64,000 nucleotides of DNA from Paenibacillus sp. LS1 (GCF_026013365.1 NZ_JAPDOE010000010.1:163359-227358), one strand, 5' to 3'; shown: positions 52,517 through 61,813, counted from the stretch's first letter. Translations and numbers: made by a program. The notes: generated by a model from the letters alone, not told the origin.

Positions 52517-52828
52517 ATGTACGCAATTATTGAAACAGGCGGCAAACAGTACAAAGTCCAAGAGGGCGATGTTCTGTTCATCGAGAAATTGACTGCGAAC
52601 GATGGCGAAAGCGTAACGTTCGACCGTGTCCTGGCTGTATCTAACGATCAAGGTTTGACAGCAGGTACACCATTGATTTCCGGAGCTACTGTAACGGCTA
52701 AAGTGGAGAAACATGGCAAAGGACAAAAGGTTATCGTATACAAATACAAACCTAAAAAGAACTACCATGTGAAGCAAGGTCACCGTCAACCGTACACTAA
52801 AGTAACTATCGAAACAATCAAAGCGTAA
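52517..52828 (+). CDS. rplU: 50S ribosomal protein L21
   Basis: A 103-residue 23S rRNA-binding protein. It starts MYAIIETGGKQYKVQEGD and has the typical C-terminal YKPKKNYHVKQGHRQPYT. First gene of rplU-prp-rpmA. Confidence 0.98.
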   Translation: MYAIIETGGKQYKVQEGDVLFIEKLTANDGESVTFDRVLAVSNDQGLTAGTPLISGATVTAKVEKHGKGQKVIVYKYKPKKNYHVKQGHRQPYTKVTIETIKA

Positions 52829-52842
52829 AGAAGGTGCGATAA

Positions 52843-53172
52843 GTGATTATCGTTCAAATCTTTCGTGATGAGGACGGGAACATCGAACGCTTTTCCATCG
52901 AAGGGCATGCTAATTTTGCCAAGCGCGGAGAAGACATCGTATGTGCCGGGGTATCTGCTGTTACAGTGGGTACGGTGAACTCGATTGAAACATTGACCGG
53001 TGTCGAAATGGATGCCAAGATGAAGAATGGCTTTTTAAGCGGTTCTTTACCTTTGTTAGAGAGAGGGGAAACCTGGTCCCAGGTACAATTGTTACTCGAA
53101 TCCATGGTGGTTATGCTCTCTAATATTGCAGAGTCATACGGGAAGTATATTAAAATACAGCAATTCAAATAA
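52843..53172 (+). CDS. prp: Ribosomal-processing cysteine protease Prp (YsxB)
   Basis: Removes the N-terminal extension of L27 before it enters the ribosome. The catalytic His is in IEGHANFA (about residue 22) and the Cys in DIVCAGVSAV (about 34). GTG start at 52843 with AAGGTG before it. The 109 residues match the family. Its substrate, L27 with a cleavable LNLQLFA leader, is encoded 23 bp downstream. Confidence 0.95.
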   Translation: MIIVQIFRDEDGNIERFSIEGHANFAKRGEDIVCAGVSAVTVGTVNSIETLTGVEMDAKMKNGFLSGSLPLLERGETWSQVQLLLESMVVMLSNIAESYGKYIKIQQFK

Positions 53173-53195
53173 GCAAAGAAGGAGGACAACCAATC

Positions 53196-53507
53196 ATGTT
53201 GAAATTAAATCTTCAGTTATTCGCATCGAAAAAAGGTGTAGGTTCCACGAAGAACGGACGTGACAGTAATGCTCAACGTCTGGGTGTTAAACGTGCTGAT
53301 GGTCAAACTGTAACTGGTGGTAGCATTCTCGTTCGCCAACGCGGAACGAAAATTCACCCAGGAACTAACGTTGGTATCGGTAAAGATGACACTTTGTTCG
53401 CGAAAATCGACGGCGTTGTAAAATTCGAACGTTGGGGTCGCGATCGCAAAAAAGTAAGCATCTATCCTGTTAACGTTGCTCCTGTAGCAGCTGCAGTAGA
53501 AGCGTAA
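53196..53507 (+). CDS. rpmA: 50S ribosomal protein L27 with cleavable leader
   Basis: Ribosomal protein near the peptidyl transferase centre. The first nine residues, MLKLNLQLF, followed by A-SKKGVGSTKNG, are the Prp-cleaved extension known from Bacillota. The mature protein begins close to SKKGVGS. The 103 residues continue with RRGTKIHPG-type L27 sequence (RQRGTKIHPGTNVG). A strong ribosome site AAGGAGG precedes it. Confidence 0.97.
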   Translation: MLKLNLQLFASKKGVGSTKNGRDSNAQRLGVKRADGQTVTGGSILVRQRGTKIHPGTNVGIGKDDTLFAKIDGVVKFERWGRDRKKVSIYPVNVAPVAAAVEA

Positions 53508-53528
53508 TATCGGCATTCCGCCTAAGGA

Positions 53529-53557
53529 GCCTTCGGCATTTTTGCCGGAGGTTTTTT
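53529..53557 (+). terminator. Terminator of rplU-prp-rpmA
   Basis: CCTTCGGCA pairs with TGCCGGAGG (one wobble) around TTTT, followed by six T. Confidence 0.9.
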
Positions 53558-53657
53558 GTATTCAACGGTTATTCGATAATGAACTGGCAGAAAAGACATG
53601 TTATACTTGGTTACGGTGGGTGTAAACCAACCGAGTTTTGTAGAACGGGGAGAAGCC

Positions 53658-54395
53658 ATGAAATCTTGGAAAAGAGTGCCGTGGATTGCGGCATGTTCAC
53701 TTCTGATTCCTTTGGTTTTCGTTATGCTGTATCCGGCGATGATTTCAAGCGTCGTATGCGCATTGTGGTCCGTCGCAGTATTGCTCATTTCTGTGAATGC
53801 GATGAAGAAACAGGCGGAGGCGGAACGCAGAGCCATCATACAATCCATGGAAAAGACAGCAATTGCTTCATTAAATCATCATCGACACGACTGGATGAAC
53901 GACCTTCAGGTGTTATATGGATATCTTCGGCTGGGCAAACTTGATAAATCCTTGCAATGTGTGGAAAGAATAAAAGAGCGGGTTACAGAAGAAAGCCGAA
54001 TCTCCAGATTGGGTATTCCTTCCCTCGTATTTTATCTTCAGTCTTTTCGCGCCAGTGGAATCGCGCTGGAATTGCATGTGGAAATAGAAGATGAGTTGCA
54101 GCTTAGTGCTCTGGTCTCTCCCGAGGATGGCGAGTCACTTACCGGGGCGATTGCGGATGCAATCAGGGCCTATCAATATGGCGGCGGCCGGTCTTCTTGG
54201 GGAGAGGTTCGCAAACTGACCTTGAACTTCGGACAGGATCATGGAGATGTAGTTGTCCGACTGGATGGGGATCAAACACCCGATCCGGAAACACTGCGGC
54301 AGCTTACTGCCGTACTCAAAGGAAAAAAAGTCAGAACGGAGCAGCTTCCGTCTGAGGATACGTTTATACAATTCAGAATGCCGTGTGGAATATAG
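53658..54395 (+). CDS. spo0B: Spo0B-like sporulation phosphotransferase with membrane anchor
   Basis: Phosphorelay protein that passes phosphate from Spo0F to Spo0A. The phosphorylated His is His77 in HHRHDWMNDLQVLYGYLRLG, as in Spo0B (HDWMN). A C-terminal degenerate histidine-kinase-like ATP fold follows. Unlike the soluble 192-residue B. subtilis protein, this 245-residue one has two hydrophobic N-terminal helices (about 9-25 and 28-47) and a basic start, so it is probably membrane-bound. GGGGAG precedes ATG 53658. It lies between rpmA and obg as in B. subtilis. Confidence 0.87.
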   Translation: MKSWKRVPWIAACSLLIPLVFVMLYPAMISSVVCALWSVAVLLISVNAMKKQAEAERRAIIQSMEKTAIASLNHHRHDWMNDLQVLYGYLRLGKLDKSLQCVERIKERVTEESRISRLGIPSLVFYLQSFRASGIALELHVEIEDELQLSALVSPEDGESLTGAIADAIRAYQYGGGRSSWGEVRKLTLNFGQDHGDVVVRLDGDQTPDPETLRQLTAVLKGKKVRTEQLPSEDTFIQFRMPCGI

Positions 54396-54412
54396 GAAGA
54401 AGGGGTTAACCA

Positions 54413-55723
54413 ATGTTTGTAGATAAAGCGAAGATTTATGTGAAAGCCGGAGACGGAGGGGACGGAATTATTTCGTTCCGTCGTGAGAAGTATGTACCAA
54501 ACGGCGGACCTGCCGGGGGCGATGGAGGCAGAGGAGCTGACATCATCTTCCGCGTGGATGAAGGTCTGCGGACGTTGATGGATTTCCGTTACCAGCGTCA
54601 CTTCAAGGCCCCACGTGGTGAGAAGGGACGTAATAAAAGTCAGCATGGTGCAAACGCTGAGAACATGATTGTGCGCATTCCACCAGGAACTATCATTTTG
54701 GATGAAGACAGTGGAGAAGTACTGGCGGATATGACACGTCACGGACAACAGGTTGTTATTGCTCGTGGTGGTCGGGGCGGACGGGGTAACATCCGATTTG
54801 CCACACCGAATAATCCTGCACCTGAACTTGCCGAGAATGGTGAAGAAGGCCAGGAGCGTTACATCGTATTAGAGCTAAAAGTTATGGCGGATGTTGGTCT
54901 GGTTGGTTTCCCGAGTGTCGGGAAATCCACATTGCTTTCTGTCGTTTCGTCAGCTAAGCCAAAGATCGGTGCATACCATTTCACAACCATTACACCGAAT
55001 CTGGGTGTAGTCGGTGTAGGAGAAGGCCGAAGCTTCGTTATGGCCGATTTGCCTGGACTGATTGAAGGTGCGCATGAAGGGATCGGACTTGGACATGAGT
55101 TCTTGCGTCATGTCGAGCGTACTCGTATTATTGTTCATGTCGTAGATATGTCGGGTTCGGAAGGACGCGATCCTTTTGAAGACTGGCAGAAAATCAATGA
55201 CGAATTGAAGTTGTACAATCCGCTTCTCGCCGAGAGAACGCAAGTTGTCGCAGCTAACAAAATGGATATGCCAGACTCTGAAGCGAACCTAGAGCAATTC
55301 TTACAGCAAGTTCGTGAAGTTCAACCTGATATTGAAGTGATGCCAATTTCATCCTTGACTCGTAAAGGGATTCAAGAGCTCTTGTATCGTGCAGCTGATC
55401 TGCTGGATCAGGCTCCAGACGAGCGAGTGGTTGAAGAGGTAGCAGATGTATCTGAACGTAAAGTATATAGTCTGGACAAAAAAGAAGACGATGGTTTCAA
55501 AATTGTGCGTGAGAATGAAATGTTCGTTGTCGAAAGTGCCAAGATTGACCGCATGATGAAACGGATGCAACTGAACTCGCACGAGGCTATACTGAAACTC
55601 GCACGTACACTGCGTTATATGGGTGTAGATGCTGAGTTGCGTAAGCGCGGAGCTGTAGAAGGCACCATCGTGCGCATCGGAGACTTTGAATTCGAATTCG
55701 TGGAAGGTAGCAGTTACTACTAA
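54413..55723 (+). CDS. obg: Obg/CgtA GTPase
   Basis: Essential GTPase of ribosome assembly and stress/sporulation control. The glycine-rich Obg fold (1-160: KAGDGGDGIISFRREKYVPN, GGRGGRGNIRFATPNNP) precedes the G domain with GFPSVGKSTL, DLPGLIEGAHEG and ANKMDMPDS. The C-terminal OCT domain (about 350-428) is present (GFKIVRENEMFVVESAKID). 436 residues. It follows spo0B by 17 bp. Confidence 0.97.
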   Translation: MFVDKAKIYVKAGDGGDGIISFRREKYVPNGGPAGGDGGRGADIIFRVDEGLRTLMDFRYQRHFKAPRGEKGRNKSQHGANAENMIVRIPPGTIILDEDSGEVLADMTRHGQQVVIARGGRGGRGNIRFATPNNPAPELAENGEEGQERYIVLELKVMADVGLVGFPSVGKSTLLSVVSSAKPKIGAYHFTTITPNLGVVGVGEGRSFVMADLPGLIEGAHEGIGLGHEFLRHVERTRIIVHVVDMSGSEGRDPFEDWQKINDELKLYNPLLAERTQVVAANKMDMPDSEANLEQFLQQVREVQPDIEVMPISSLTRKGIQELLYRAADLLDQAPDERVVEEVADVSERKVYSLDKKEDDGFKIVRENEMFVVESAKIDRMMKRMQLNSHEAILKLARTLRYMGVDAELRKRGAVEGTIVRIGDFEFEFVEGSSYY

Positions 55724-55760
55724 GTAGCCGTCTTCCGTGGAGAGACCAATAGATATATGA

Positions 55761-55805
55761 ACGCAGAGAAGTGGGAAAGTAGACCCACAACTCTGCGTTT
55801 TTTTG
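55761..55805 (+). terminator. Terminator of spo0B-obg
   Basis: ACGCAGAG and GTGGG pair with CCCAC and CTCTGCGT with one-base bulges, followed by TTTTT. Confidence 0.9.
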
Positions 55806-55879
55806 TTTTTCCTGACATGGGAGAGGGATAAACTTGTATACTGTGAGGAACGTATTTCAAAAAATAGGCGTGTCATGTA

Positions 55880-55908
55880 TTGCCCTTTTGGCGTAGATCC
55901 TATATAAT
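55880..55908 (+). promoter_or_regulatory. Sigma-A promoter of pheB-hom group
   Basis: TTGCCC, 17 bases, TATAAT, 44 bases before the pheB start. Confidence 0.75.
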
Positions 55909-55951
55909 GTCCACTATATGAATACATGAGTCTTTGAGGAGAGGACGTTCT

Positions 55952-56389
55952 GTGAACGAACGCTATTACTTAGTACGGGAAGATATTTTACCAGAGGCTG
56001 TGGTGAAGACCATGCAGGTAAAAGAGTTACTGGCTTCCGGTGATGTTAAAACAGTGCATGAGGCAGTTGAGCAGGTCGGATTAAGCCGGAGTGCTTTTTA
56101 CAAGTACAAGGATGGAATTCATCTGATAAACCAGCTTGAACGCGAGAGAATTGTAACCATCTCCATTGATCTGGAGCATCAGTCGGGTATCTTGTCTCGT
56201 GTGCTTGGACATGTAGCTGGTTATGGGGCCAATGTACTTACAATTAATCAGAGTATCCCGCTTCAGGGAAGAGCCAATGTCGTCATTTCAGTGGAGACGA
56301 CACATCTTCACGGAGAAATTGGAGAAATGCTGGATCGGATGCAAGATATGCCTGGAGTGAGACGCACACGTATTGTAGGCCAAGGTTAA
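55952..56389 (+). CDS. pheB: ACT-domain protein PheB
   Basis: Small regulator-type protein of 145 residues. The N-terminal part (REDILPEAVVKTMQVKELL and a helix-turn-helix-like EAVEQVGLSRSAFYKYKDGI) precedes a C-terminal ACT domain (ISIDLEHQSGILSRVLGHVAGYGANVLTINQ, positions about 70-140). The ACT fold usually binds an amino acid; the exact role of PheB is unresolved. The start is GTG 55952 behind GAGGAGAGG. Same place after obg as in B. subtilis. Confidence 0.9.
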   Translation: MNERYYLVREDILPEAVVKTMQVKELLASGDVKTVHEAVEQVGLSRSAFYKYKDGIHLINQLERERIVTISIDLEHQSGILSRVLGHVAGYGANVLTINQSIPLQGRANVVISVETTHLHGEIGEMLDRMQDMPGVRRTRIVGQG

Positions 56390-56447
56390 TTAGGCTTTAT
56401 CATACAAGACTGACGGACAAGAATAGACATTAGGGGGTAGATCGTTA

Positions 56448-57734
56448 GTGAAACCGGTAAAAGTCGGATTGTTGGGTCTGGGAACTGTCGGAACGGGAGT
56501 CGTTCGCATTGTGGAAGGGAATCAGGAAGATCTGAGCAGTCAGGTTGGATCGCCGATTGTCATCGAGAAGATCGCAGTGAAAAATACAGAGAAAGAACGT
56601 GTTATTGCTGTAGACCGTGCCAAGCTTACGGAAGATCCTTGGGAAGTCATTCGTCATCCGGATATTGATGTCATCGTTGAAGTCATGGGCGGCATTGATC
56701 AGACGAAGGAGTATATTCTTGAAGCGTTGGAACGGGGGAAACATATCGTAACAGCGAACAAGGATCTCATGGCCCTGCATGGTTCGGAGATTTTGGCGAA
56801 GGCGCAGGAAAAACAATGTGACGTGTTCTATGAGGCGAGTGTTGCGGGAGGTATTCCGATCATTCGTACATTGATTGAAGGTTTCTCTTCCGACCGGATC
56901 ACCCGCATTATGGGGATTGTGAACGGAACAACGAACTTTATTTTGACCAAAATGAGTCAGGAAGGTGCATCCTATGAAGAAGTGCTGGCCGAGGCACAGG
57001 CTCTGGGATACGCTGAATCGGATCCAACCTCCGATGTAGAAGGACTTGACGCAGCTCGTAAAATGGCGATCTTGAGTACACTCGGTTTCCGCACCAATGT
57101 GGAGTTGAAGGATGTAACCGTTAGAGGCATATCCTCCGTAACCCGTGAAGACATTACGTATGCTAGAAGACTTGGGTATGAGATGAAATTACTTGGTATT
57201 GCGGACCGTATTGACGATGAGATCACGATTAGCGTACAGCCAACTATGGTTAGACAGAATCACCCGATTGCTTCAGTCAACGGTGTATTCAACGCAGTAT
57301 ATGTACACGGCGAAGCTGTAGGGGAGACGATGTTCTACGGTGCAGGTGCGGGAGAACTTCCAACGGCAACTTCTGTTGTAGCTGACATTGTGGCGGTCAC
57401 CAAAAACCTTAAACTTGGCGTAAATGGTCTAAAAGCGATTGTGCCTTATAAGACGAAGCGACTGCAAAGCGACGAGCAGATCGTATCGAAAAACTTTATT
57501 TTACTACACGTTGATGACAAAGCCGGTGTATTGGCACAAATCACACAAATCTTCGCAGAATATGATGTCAGTCTGGCCTCGGTTGTTCAACAGCCGAATG
57601 AGCACAACCCGGATGCCGAGATTATTATCGTTACACATAATGCAAGTAAGGCAAGAATGGATAAAGTGTTAAAACATTTTGAATCACTCAGCGTCATTCG
57701 CCGCATTAAGAGTGTCTATCGAGTCGAAGGATAA
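56448..57734 (+). CDS. hom: Homoserine dehydrogenase
   Basis: Reduces aspartate semialdehyde to homoserine. NAD(P) fold GLLGLGTVGTGVVRIV, conserved VTANKDLMALHG and the catalytic region YEASVAGGIPIIRTLIEG, GIVNGTTNFILTKM. A C-terminal ACT domain (about 350-428, HVDDKAGVLAQITQIF) suggests threonine feedback. GTG start 56448 after GGGGG. 428 residues. First of hom-thrC-thrB. Confidence 0.96.
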   Translation: MKPVKVGLLGLGTVGTGVVRIVEGNQEDLSSQVGSPIVIEKIAVKNTEKERVIAVDRAKLTEDPWEVIRHPDIDVIVEVMGGIDQTKEYILEALERGKHIVTANKDLMALHGSEILAKAQEKQCDVFYEASVAGGIPIIRTLIEGFSSDRITRIMGIVNGTTNFILTKMSQEGASYEEVLAEAQALGYAESDPTSDVEGLDAARKMAILSTLGFRTNVELKDVTVRGISSVTREDITYARRLGYEMKLLGIADRIDDEITISVQPTMVRQNHPIASVNGVFNAVYVHGEAVGETMFYGAGAGELPTATSVVADIVAVTKNLKLGVNGLKAIVPYKTKRLQSDEQIVSKNFILLHVDDKAGVLAQITQIFAEYDVSLASVVQQPNEHNPDAEIIIVTHNASKARMDKVLKHFESLSVIRRIKSVYRVEG

Positions 57735-57849
57735 TCTTCCGTATTCCATACGGCATCTCAATTATTTCAGTTATAACGCACAAGTTAATCATATGCGTAA
57801 CAAAAGGTCATCATTTCAGATTATTAAAACATAAAGGAGTTTACCCACA

Positions 57850-58920
57850 ATGAGATATCAAGGACTTTTGCAAACGTACAGAGAGCACCTTCCAGTTAAC
57901 GAAAATACACCCCTGCTTACGCTTCAGGAAGGAAACACACCTTTGATTCATGCAGAGAATCTGTCTGAGGAACTCGGTTTGAACCTCTATTTCAAATACG
58001 AAGGCTTGAACCCTACGGGTTCTTTCAAAGACCGCGGAATGGTCATGGCTGTTGCCAAAGCACTTGAAGAGGGCAGCCGTACAATCATGTGTGCATCCAC
58101 AGGTAATACGTCAGCTGCTGCAGCGGCCTATGCCGCACGTGGTGGTCTCAACTGTATCGTGCTGATCCCGAATAACAACATTGCACTGGGTAAACTAGCC
58201 CAAGCCATGATCTATGGAGCTAAGGTGATCGCGATTAATGGTAACTTTGACCGTGCACTGGAGATTGTGCGTGAGATCACAGCCAAACATCCGATCACGC
58301 TTGTAAACTCTGTGAATCCGTTCCGGATTGAAGGACAGAAGACAGCAGCGTTTGAAGTAATTGAACAACTTGGCGAAGCGCCGGATGTTCTGGCTATTCC
58401 AGTCGGTAATGCGGGGAATATCTCTGCATATTGGAAAGGTTTCAAAGAATATAAAGAGGCAGGTAAATCCAATACGTTGCCACGCATGGTTGGTTTCGAA
58501 GCTGAAGGTGCGATGGCTATTGTCAAAGGTGAGCCGATCCTTGAACCTGAAACGGTAGCAACAGCGATTCGAATTGGTAATCCCGCAAGCTGGAAAACAG
58601 CAGTAGCTGCAGCTGAGGAATCTGGCGGACAGATTAACTATGTAACAGATGAACAAATCCTGACAGCGTATCGTACACTTGCTTCTCGTGAAGGGATTTT
58701 TGCAGAACCTGCTTCTGCCGCTTCCCTTGCCGGTGTATACAAACTGAAGAGTGAAGGGTACTTTAAAGGCGGAGAGACTGTCGTTTGTGTGCTGACAGGT
58801 AATGGCCTGAAAGATCCTAATATTGCGATCAAAACGGTAGCGACTGAGCCACTTGTTGTTGAAGATACGGAAGAAGCAGTAATGGCGGCCATTGCACAAC
58901 TGGAGCAGCAATCTGTATGA
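57850..58920 (+). CDS. thrC: Threonine synthase
   Basis: PLP enzyme that turns O-phosphohomoserine into threonine. The PLP lysine is in NPTGSFKDRGMVMAV (near residue 60); the phosphate loop is PVGNAGNISAYWKG. The 356 residues correspond to the short bacterial form. AAAGGAG precedes the ATG. A short inverted repeat CCGTAT-TCC-ATACGG (57739-57753) lies in the 115-bp gap after hom. It overlaps thrB by ATGA. Confidence 0.96.
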   Translation: MRYQGLLQTYREHLPVNENTPLLTLQEGNTPLIHAENLSEELGLNLYFKYEGLNPTGSFKDRGMVMAVAKALEEGSRTIMCASTGNTSAAAAAYAARGGLNCIVLIPNNNIALGKLAQAMIYGAKVIAINGNFDRALEIVREITAKHPITLVNSVNPFRIEGQKTAAFEVIEQLGEAPDVLAIPVGNAGNISAYWKGFKEYKEAGKSNTLPRMVGFEAEGAMAIVKGEPILEPETVATAIRIGNPASWKTAVAAAEESGGQINYVTDEQILTAYRTLASREGIFAEPASAASLAGVYKLKSEGYFKGGETVVCVLTGNGLKDPNIAIKTVATEPLVVEDTEEAVMAAIAQLEQQSV

Positions 58921-59885
58921 GTTTGCGTGAAAAGGTAACCGTAAAAATACCTGCAAGTACAGCCAATCTCGGTCCGGGGTTTGATACCCTGGGCATGGCA
59001 TTGTCTTTGTATGCCTGGTTGGAAATGAAACCTGCCGAGCAGACGACATTTCATCTTCATGGCAATCATTTGACAGGCCTGCCAACAGATAAATCGAATT
59101 TGATTTACGAAGTTGCACAGATGGTATTCAATGAAGCTGGGGTATCTGTACCTGAATTGGAGATTTCCATGTATTCCGATATTCCGCTTACGCGTGGACT
59201 CGGGAGCAGTGCATCGGCCATCGTTGGTGCACTGGCGGCAGCGAATGCATTAATTGGCGCTCCATTATCGGATGCCAAGCTCCTGGATATGGCCACATCC
59301 CTCGAGAAGCATCCGGATAATGTAGGTGCATCTCTATATGGCGGTATTATTACAGCTGCATGGGATGGTGAGCGGGTAGATCATATACGCATTGAGCCAC
59401 ATCAAGATCTGCAAGCTTTGGTTATTGTACCTGAATTCCAGCTATCTACTTCAAAAGCAAGGAATGTGATTCCAGAGCAATTTGGCATGTCTGATGTCGT
59501 GCATAACATTAGCAGATCCTCACTGCTCGTTGCAGCTTTGGCAAGTGGACGACTGGATATGATTCAGAAGGCGATGTCAGATCGAATTCACCAGCCATAC
59601 CGGGCATCCTTGGTACCAGGCATGGCTGAAATATTGGAACACGCTGTCGATCATGGAGCTTTGGGAGCTGCCCTGAGCGGAGCTGGGCCAACCGTGTTGA
59701 CTTTGGTAGATCGTCATGACACCCGCAGAGCGGAATTGGAACAATATTTGCTGAACACCATGGAGCGGGAGGGCATATCTGCTTCGGCACTGTGGCTCGA
59801 TCCGGATCTGGACGGTGTAACCGTGCTGCCTGATCAAGACGAACGTCCTTTTTTGGACAGAATCAAAGGGGAAGTTAATGCATGA
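58917..59885 (+). CDS. thrB: Homoserine kinase
   Basis: GHMP-type kinase giving O-phosphohomoserine for ThrC. N-terminal VKIPASTANLGPGFDTLGMAL, ATP motif PLTRGLGSSASAIVGALA, and C-terminal ALSGAGPTVLTLVD are all canonical. 322 residues. Both ends overlap neighbours by four bases, so thrC-thrB-pheA are translationally coupled. Confidence 0.97.
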   Translation: MSLREKVTVKIPASTANLGPGFDTLGMALSLYAWLEMKPAEQTTFHLHGNHLTGLPTDKSNLIYEVAQMVFNEAGVSVPELEISMYSDIPLTRGLGSSASAIVGALAAANALIGAPLSDAKLLDMATSLEKHPDNVGASLYGGIITAAWDGERVDHIRIEPHQDLQALVIVPEFQLSTSKARNVIPEQFGMSDVVHNISRSSLLVAALASGRLDMIQKAMSDRIHQPYRASLVPGMAEILEHAVDHGALGAALSGAGPTVLTLVDRHDTRRAELEQYLLNTMEREGISASALWLDPDLDGVTVLPDQDERPFLDRIKGEVNA

Positions 59886-60754
59886 AACGAATTGCAGTAT
59901 TACCTGAAGGCTCCGTTTCCCATGAAGCGATTGATTTCTTGTTTGACGGTGAACCGTTAGATGTGCTTCACTTCAAGCTGATTTCGGATGTGTTTAGAGC
60001 AACGGATAGTGGGAATGCACAATATAGTGTTATTCCAATTGAGAATACCATTGAAGGCTCCGTTAGTCTTCATATGGACTGGCTTGTGAACGAAGTGGAC
60101 ATTCCGATGCAAGCGGAGTGGGTATATCCATCCATCCAGAATGTGATTGGACATGGCTCGGAATTTATGACGGAGAGCGGCGAGTATGATTTCGGTAGAA
60201 TTACCAAGATTATGTCTCACCCTGTGGCTATTCCGCAATGTCAGAATTTTATTCGGCTGCATTCGCCTGGGGCGGAACTTGAAGGTGTGAATAGTACGGC
60301 TGAAGCTGTAGAAATTGTGAAAAAAAATCCGGGCAAGGGCTGGGTGGCGATCGGTACAAAGCTGGCTGCTCAGAAGCATGGCCTGGACATTATGGCTGAA
60401 CGGGTTACAGATCATGACAATAACTACACCCGTTTTGTGCTCATTGGCCATGAACCTGTAAAAATTCCACGTGAACCGGATCATGTAAAAACCAGCTTGC
60501 TGGTGACGTTGCCAGAAGATGCACCGGGTGCGTTGCATCAGGTGTTGTCGGCCTTTGCCTGGCGGAAGTTGAACCTGACCCGTCTCGAATCTCGTCCAAC
60601 GAAGAAACGATTGGGCAGTTACTATTTTTACATTGATGTTGTGGAAACGGTCGATTCGGTTTTACTGACTGCAGCCATGGCCGAGATTGAGGCATTGAAT
60701 TGTCAGGTGCGCGTTCTGGGTAGCTATCCTTGTTATACATATCCTTTGAGGTAA
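59882..60754 (+). CDS. pheA: Prephenate dehydratase
   Basis: Converts prephenate to phenylpyruvate. The catalytic TRF motif is in DNNYTRFVLIGHEP; the C-terminal ACT domain with LTRLESRPTKKRLGSYYFY binds phenylalanine for feedback. The N-terminal part reads SVIPIENTIEGSVSLHMDWL. 290 residues. In B. subtilis pheA directly follows pheB; here the threonine genes lie between. Confidence 0.95.
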   Translation: MKRIAVLPEGSVSHEAIDFLFDGEPLDVLHFKLISDVFRATDSGNAQYSVIPIENTIEGSVSLHMDWLVNEVDIPMQAEWVYPSIQNVIGHGSEFMTESGEYDFGRITKIMSHPVAIPQCQNFIRLHSPGAELEGVNSTAEAVEIVKKNPGKGWVAIGTKLAAQKHGLDIMAERVTDHDNNYTRFVLIGHEPVKIPREPDHVKTSLLVTLPEDAPGALHQVLSAFAWRKLNLTRLESRPTKKRLGSYYFYIDVVETVDSVLLTAAMAEIEALNCQVRVLGSYPCYTYPLR

Positions 60755-60902
60755 TCGACCTGATGGTGGTTGTGAATGTTAGAAGGTTGTCATAAGTGGG
60801 GGTAGAATGAGCGAGTAATCGCTTGTCTTTTGTTGTACAATGGACGGGTTAATAACGTTTCGGAGTTTAGGGAATGGATATTTTATGGAGGTGCAGTCAT
60901 CG

Positions 60903-61787
60903 GTGGCAGAACAATGGATTTATTTGGATGGTCAGTATGTGACCAAGGAGAACGCAACCGTTTCGGTATATGATCATGGATTTTTGTATGGAGACGGGAT
61001 TTTCGAAGGTATTCGGATCTATAACGGAAACATTTTCAGATGTAAGGCCCACTTGGATCGTTTGTATGATTCAGCGAAATCCATCAGTTTGAACATCCCG
61101 CTGTCCATTGATGAGATGTTGGAAGTCATGGCTGAAACGGTACGCCGCAATGATATGCGTAATGGTTATATTCGTCTTATTGTATCGCGTGGCCCTGGTA
61201 ATCTGGGGTTGGACCCGTTACGTTGCCCTAAGGCATCTGTCATCATCATCGTGGAACAATTGGCGATCTATCCGGAGGAAGCTTATCTTACTGGATTGAA
61301 AGCAGTGTCTGTATCCCAACGCCGGAACATTCCGGACGCATTGAATCCGAAAATTAAATCGTTGAACTATCTGAATAACATCCTGGTTAAAATCCAGTCT
61401 AATTATTCAGGCGCTGGTGAAGCGATTATGCTGAACTCCCAAGGTTACGTTACTGAGGGTTCAAGTGATAACATCTTCATTATCAAAAATGGAGTAGTGT
61501 ACACGCCGCCTTGTTATCTCGGAGCACTTGAAGGGATTACACGTCAAGCGATTATCGATCTATGTGGCGAACTGGAGCTTGAATTAAAAGAAGTGCCATT
61601 CACCCTGCATGATGTGTATATCGCAGACGAAGTCTTTTTCACCGGGACAGCTGCAGAAGTTATCGCTGCATATGAAGTCGATGGAAGAACAATTGGTACG
61701 GGTGTAGCAGGTCCGGTAACGCTCAGACTGCTGGAAGCATTCCGTCAGATTGTTGACAAAGATGGCTACAAAGTGTGGGAATCTTAA
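60903..61787 (+). CDS. ilvE: Branched-chain amino acid aminotransferase (class IV)
   Basis: PLP aminotransferase for Ile, Leu and Val. N-terminal WIYLDGQYVTKENATVSVYD and GDGIFEGIRIYNGNIF, PLP lysine in NPKIKSLNYLNNIL, and EGSSDNIFIIKNG are IlvE hallmarks. I chose GTG 60903, nine bases after GGAGGTG, giving 294 residues, the usual size; the in-frame ATG at 60840 has no ribosome site. A D-amino acid aminotransferase or ADC lyase is less likely. No T-box is seen before it. Confidence 0.9.
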   Translation: MAEQWIYLDGQYVTKENATVSVYDHGFLYGDGIFEGIRIYNGNIFRCKAHLDRLYDSAKSISLNIPLSIDEMLEVMAETVRRNDMRNGYIRLIVSRGPGNLGLDPLRCPKASVIIIVEQLAIYPEEAYLTGLKAVSVSQRRNIPDALNPKIKSLNYLNNILVKIQSNYSGAGEAIMLNSQGYVTEGSSDNIFIIKNGVVYTPPCYLGALEGITRQAIIDLCGELELELKEVPFTLHDVYIADEVFFTGTAAEVIAAYEVDGRTIGTGVAGPVTLRLLEAFRQIVDKDGYKVWES

Positions 61788-61813
61788 GTTTGAGCAATTA
61801 GCATAGGGAACAG

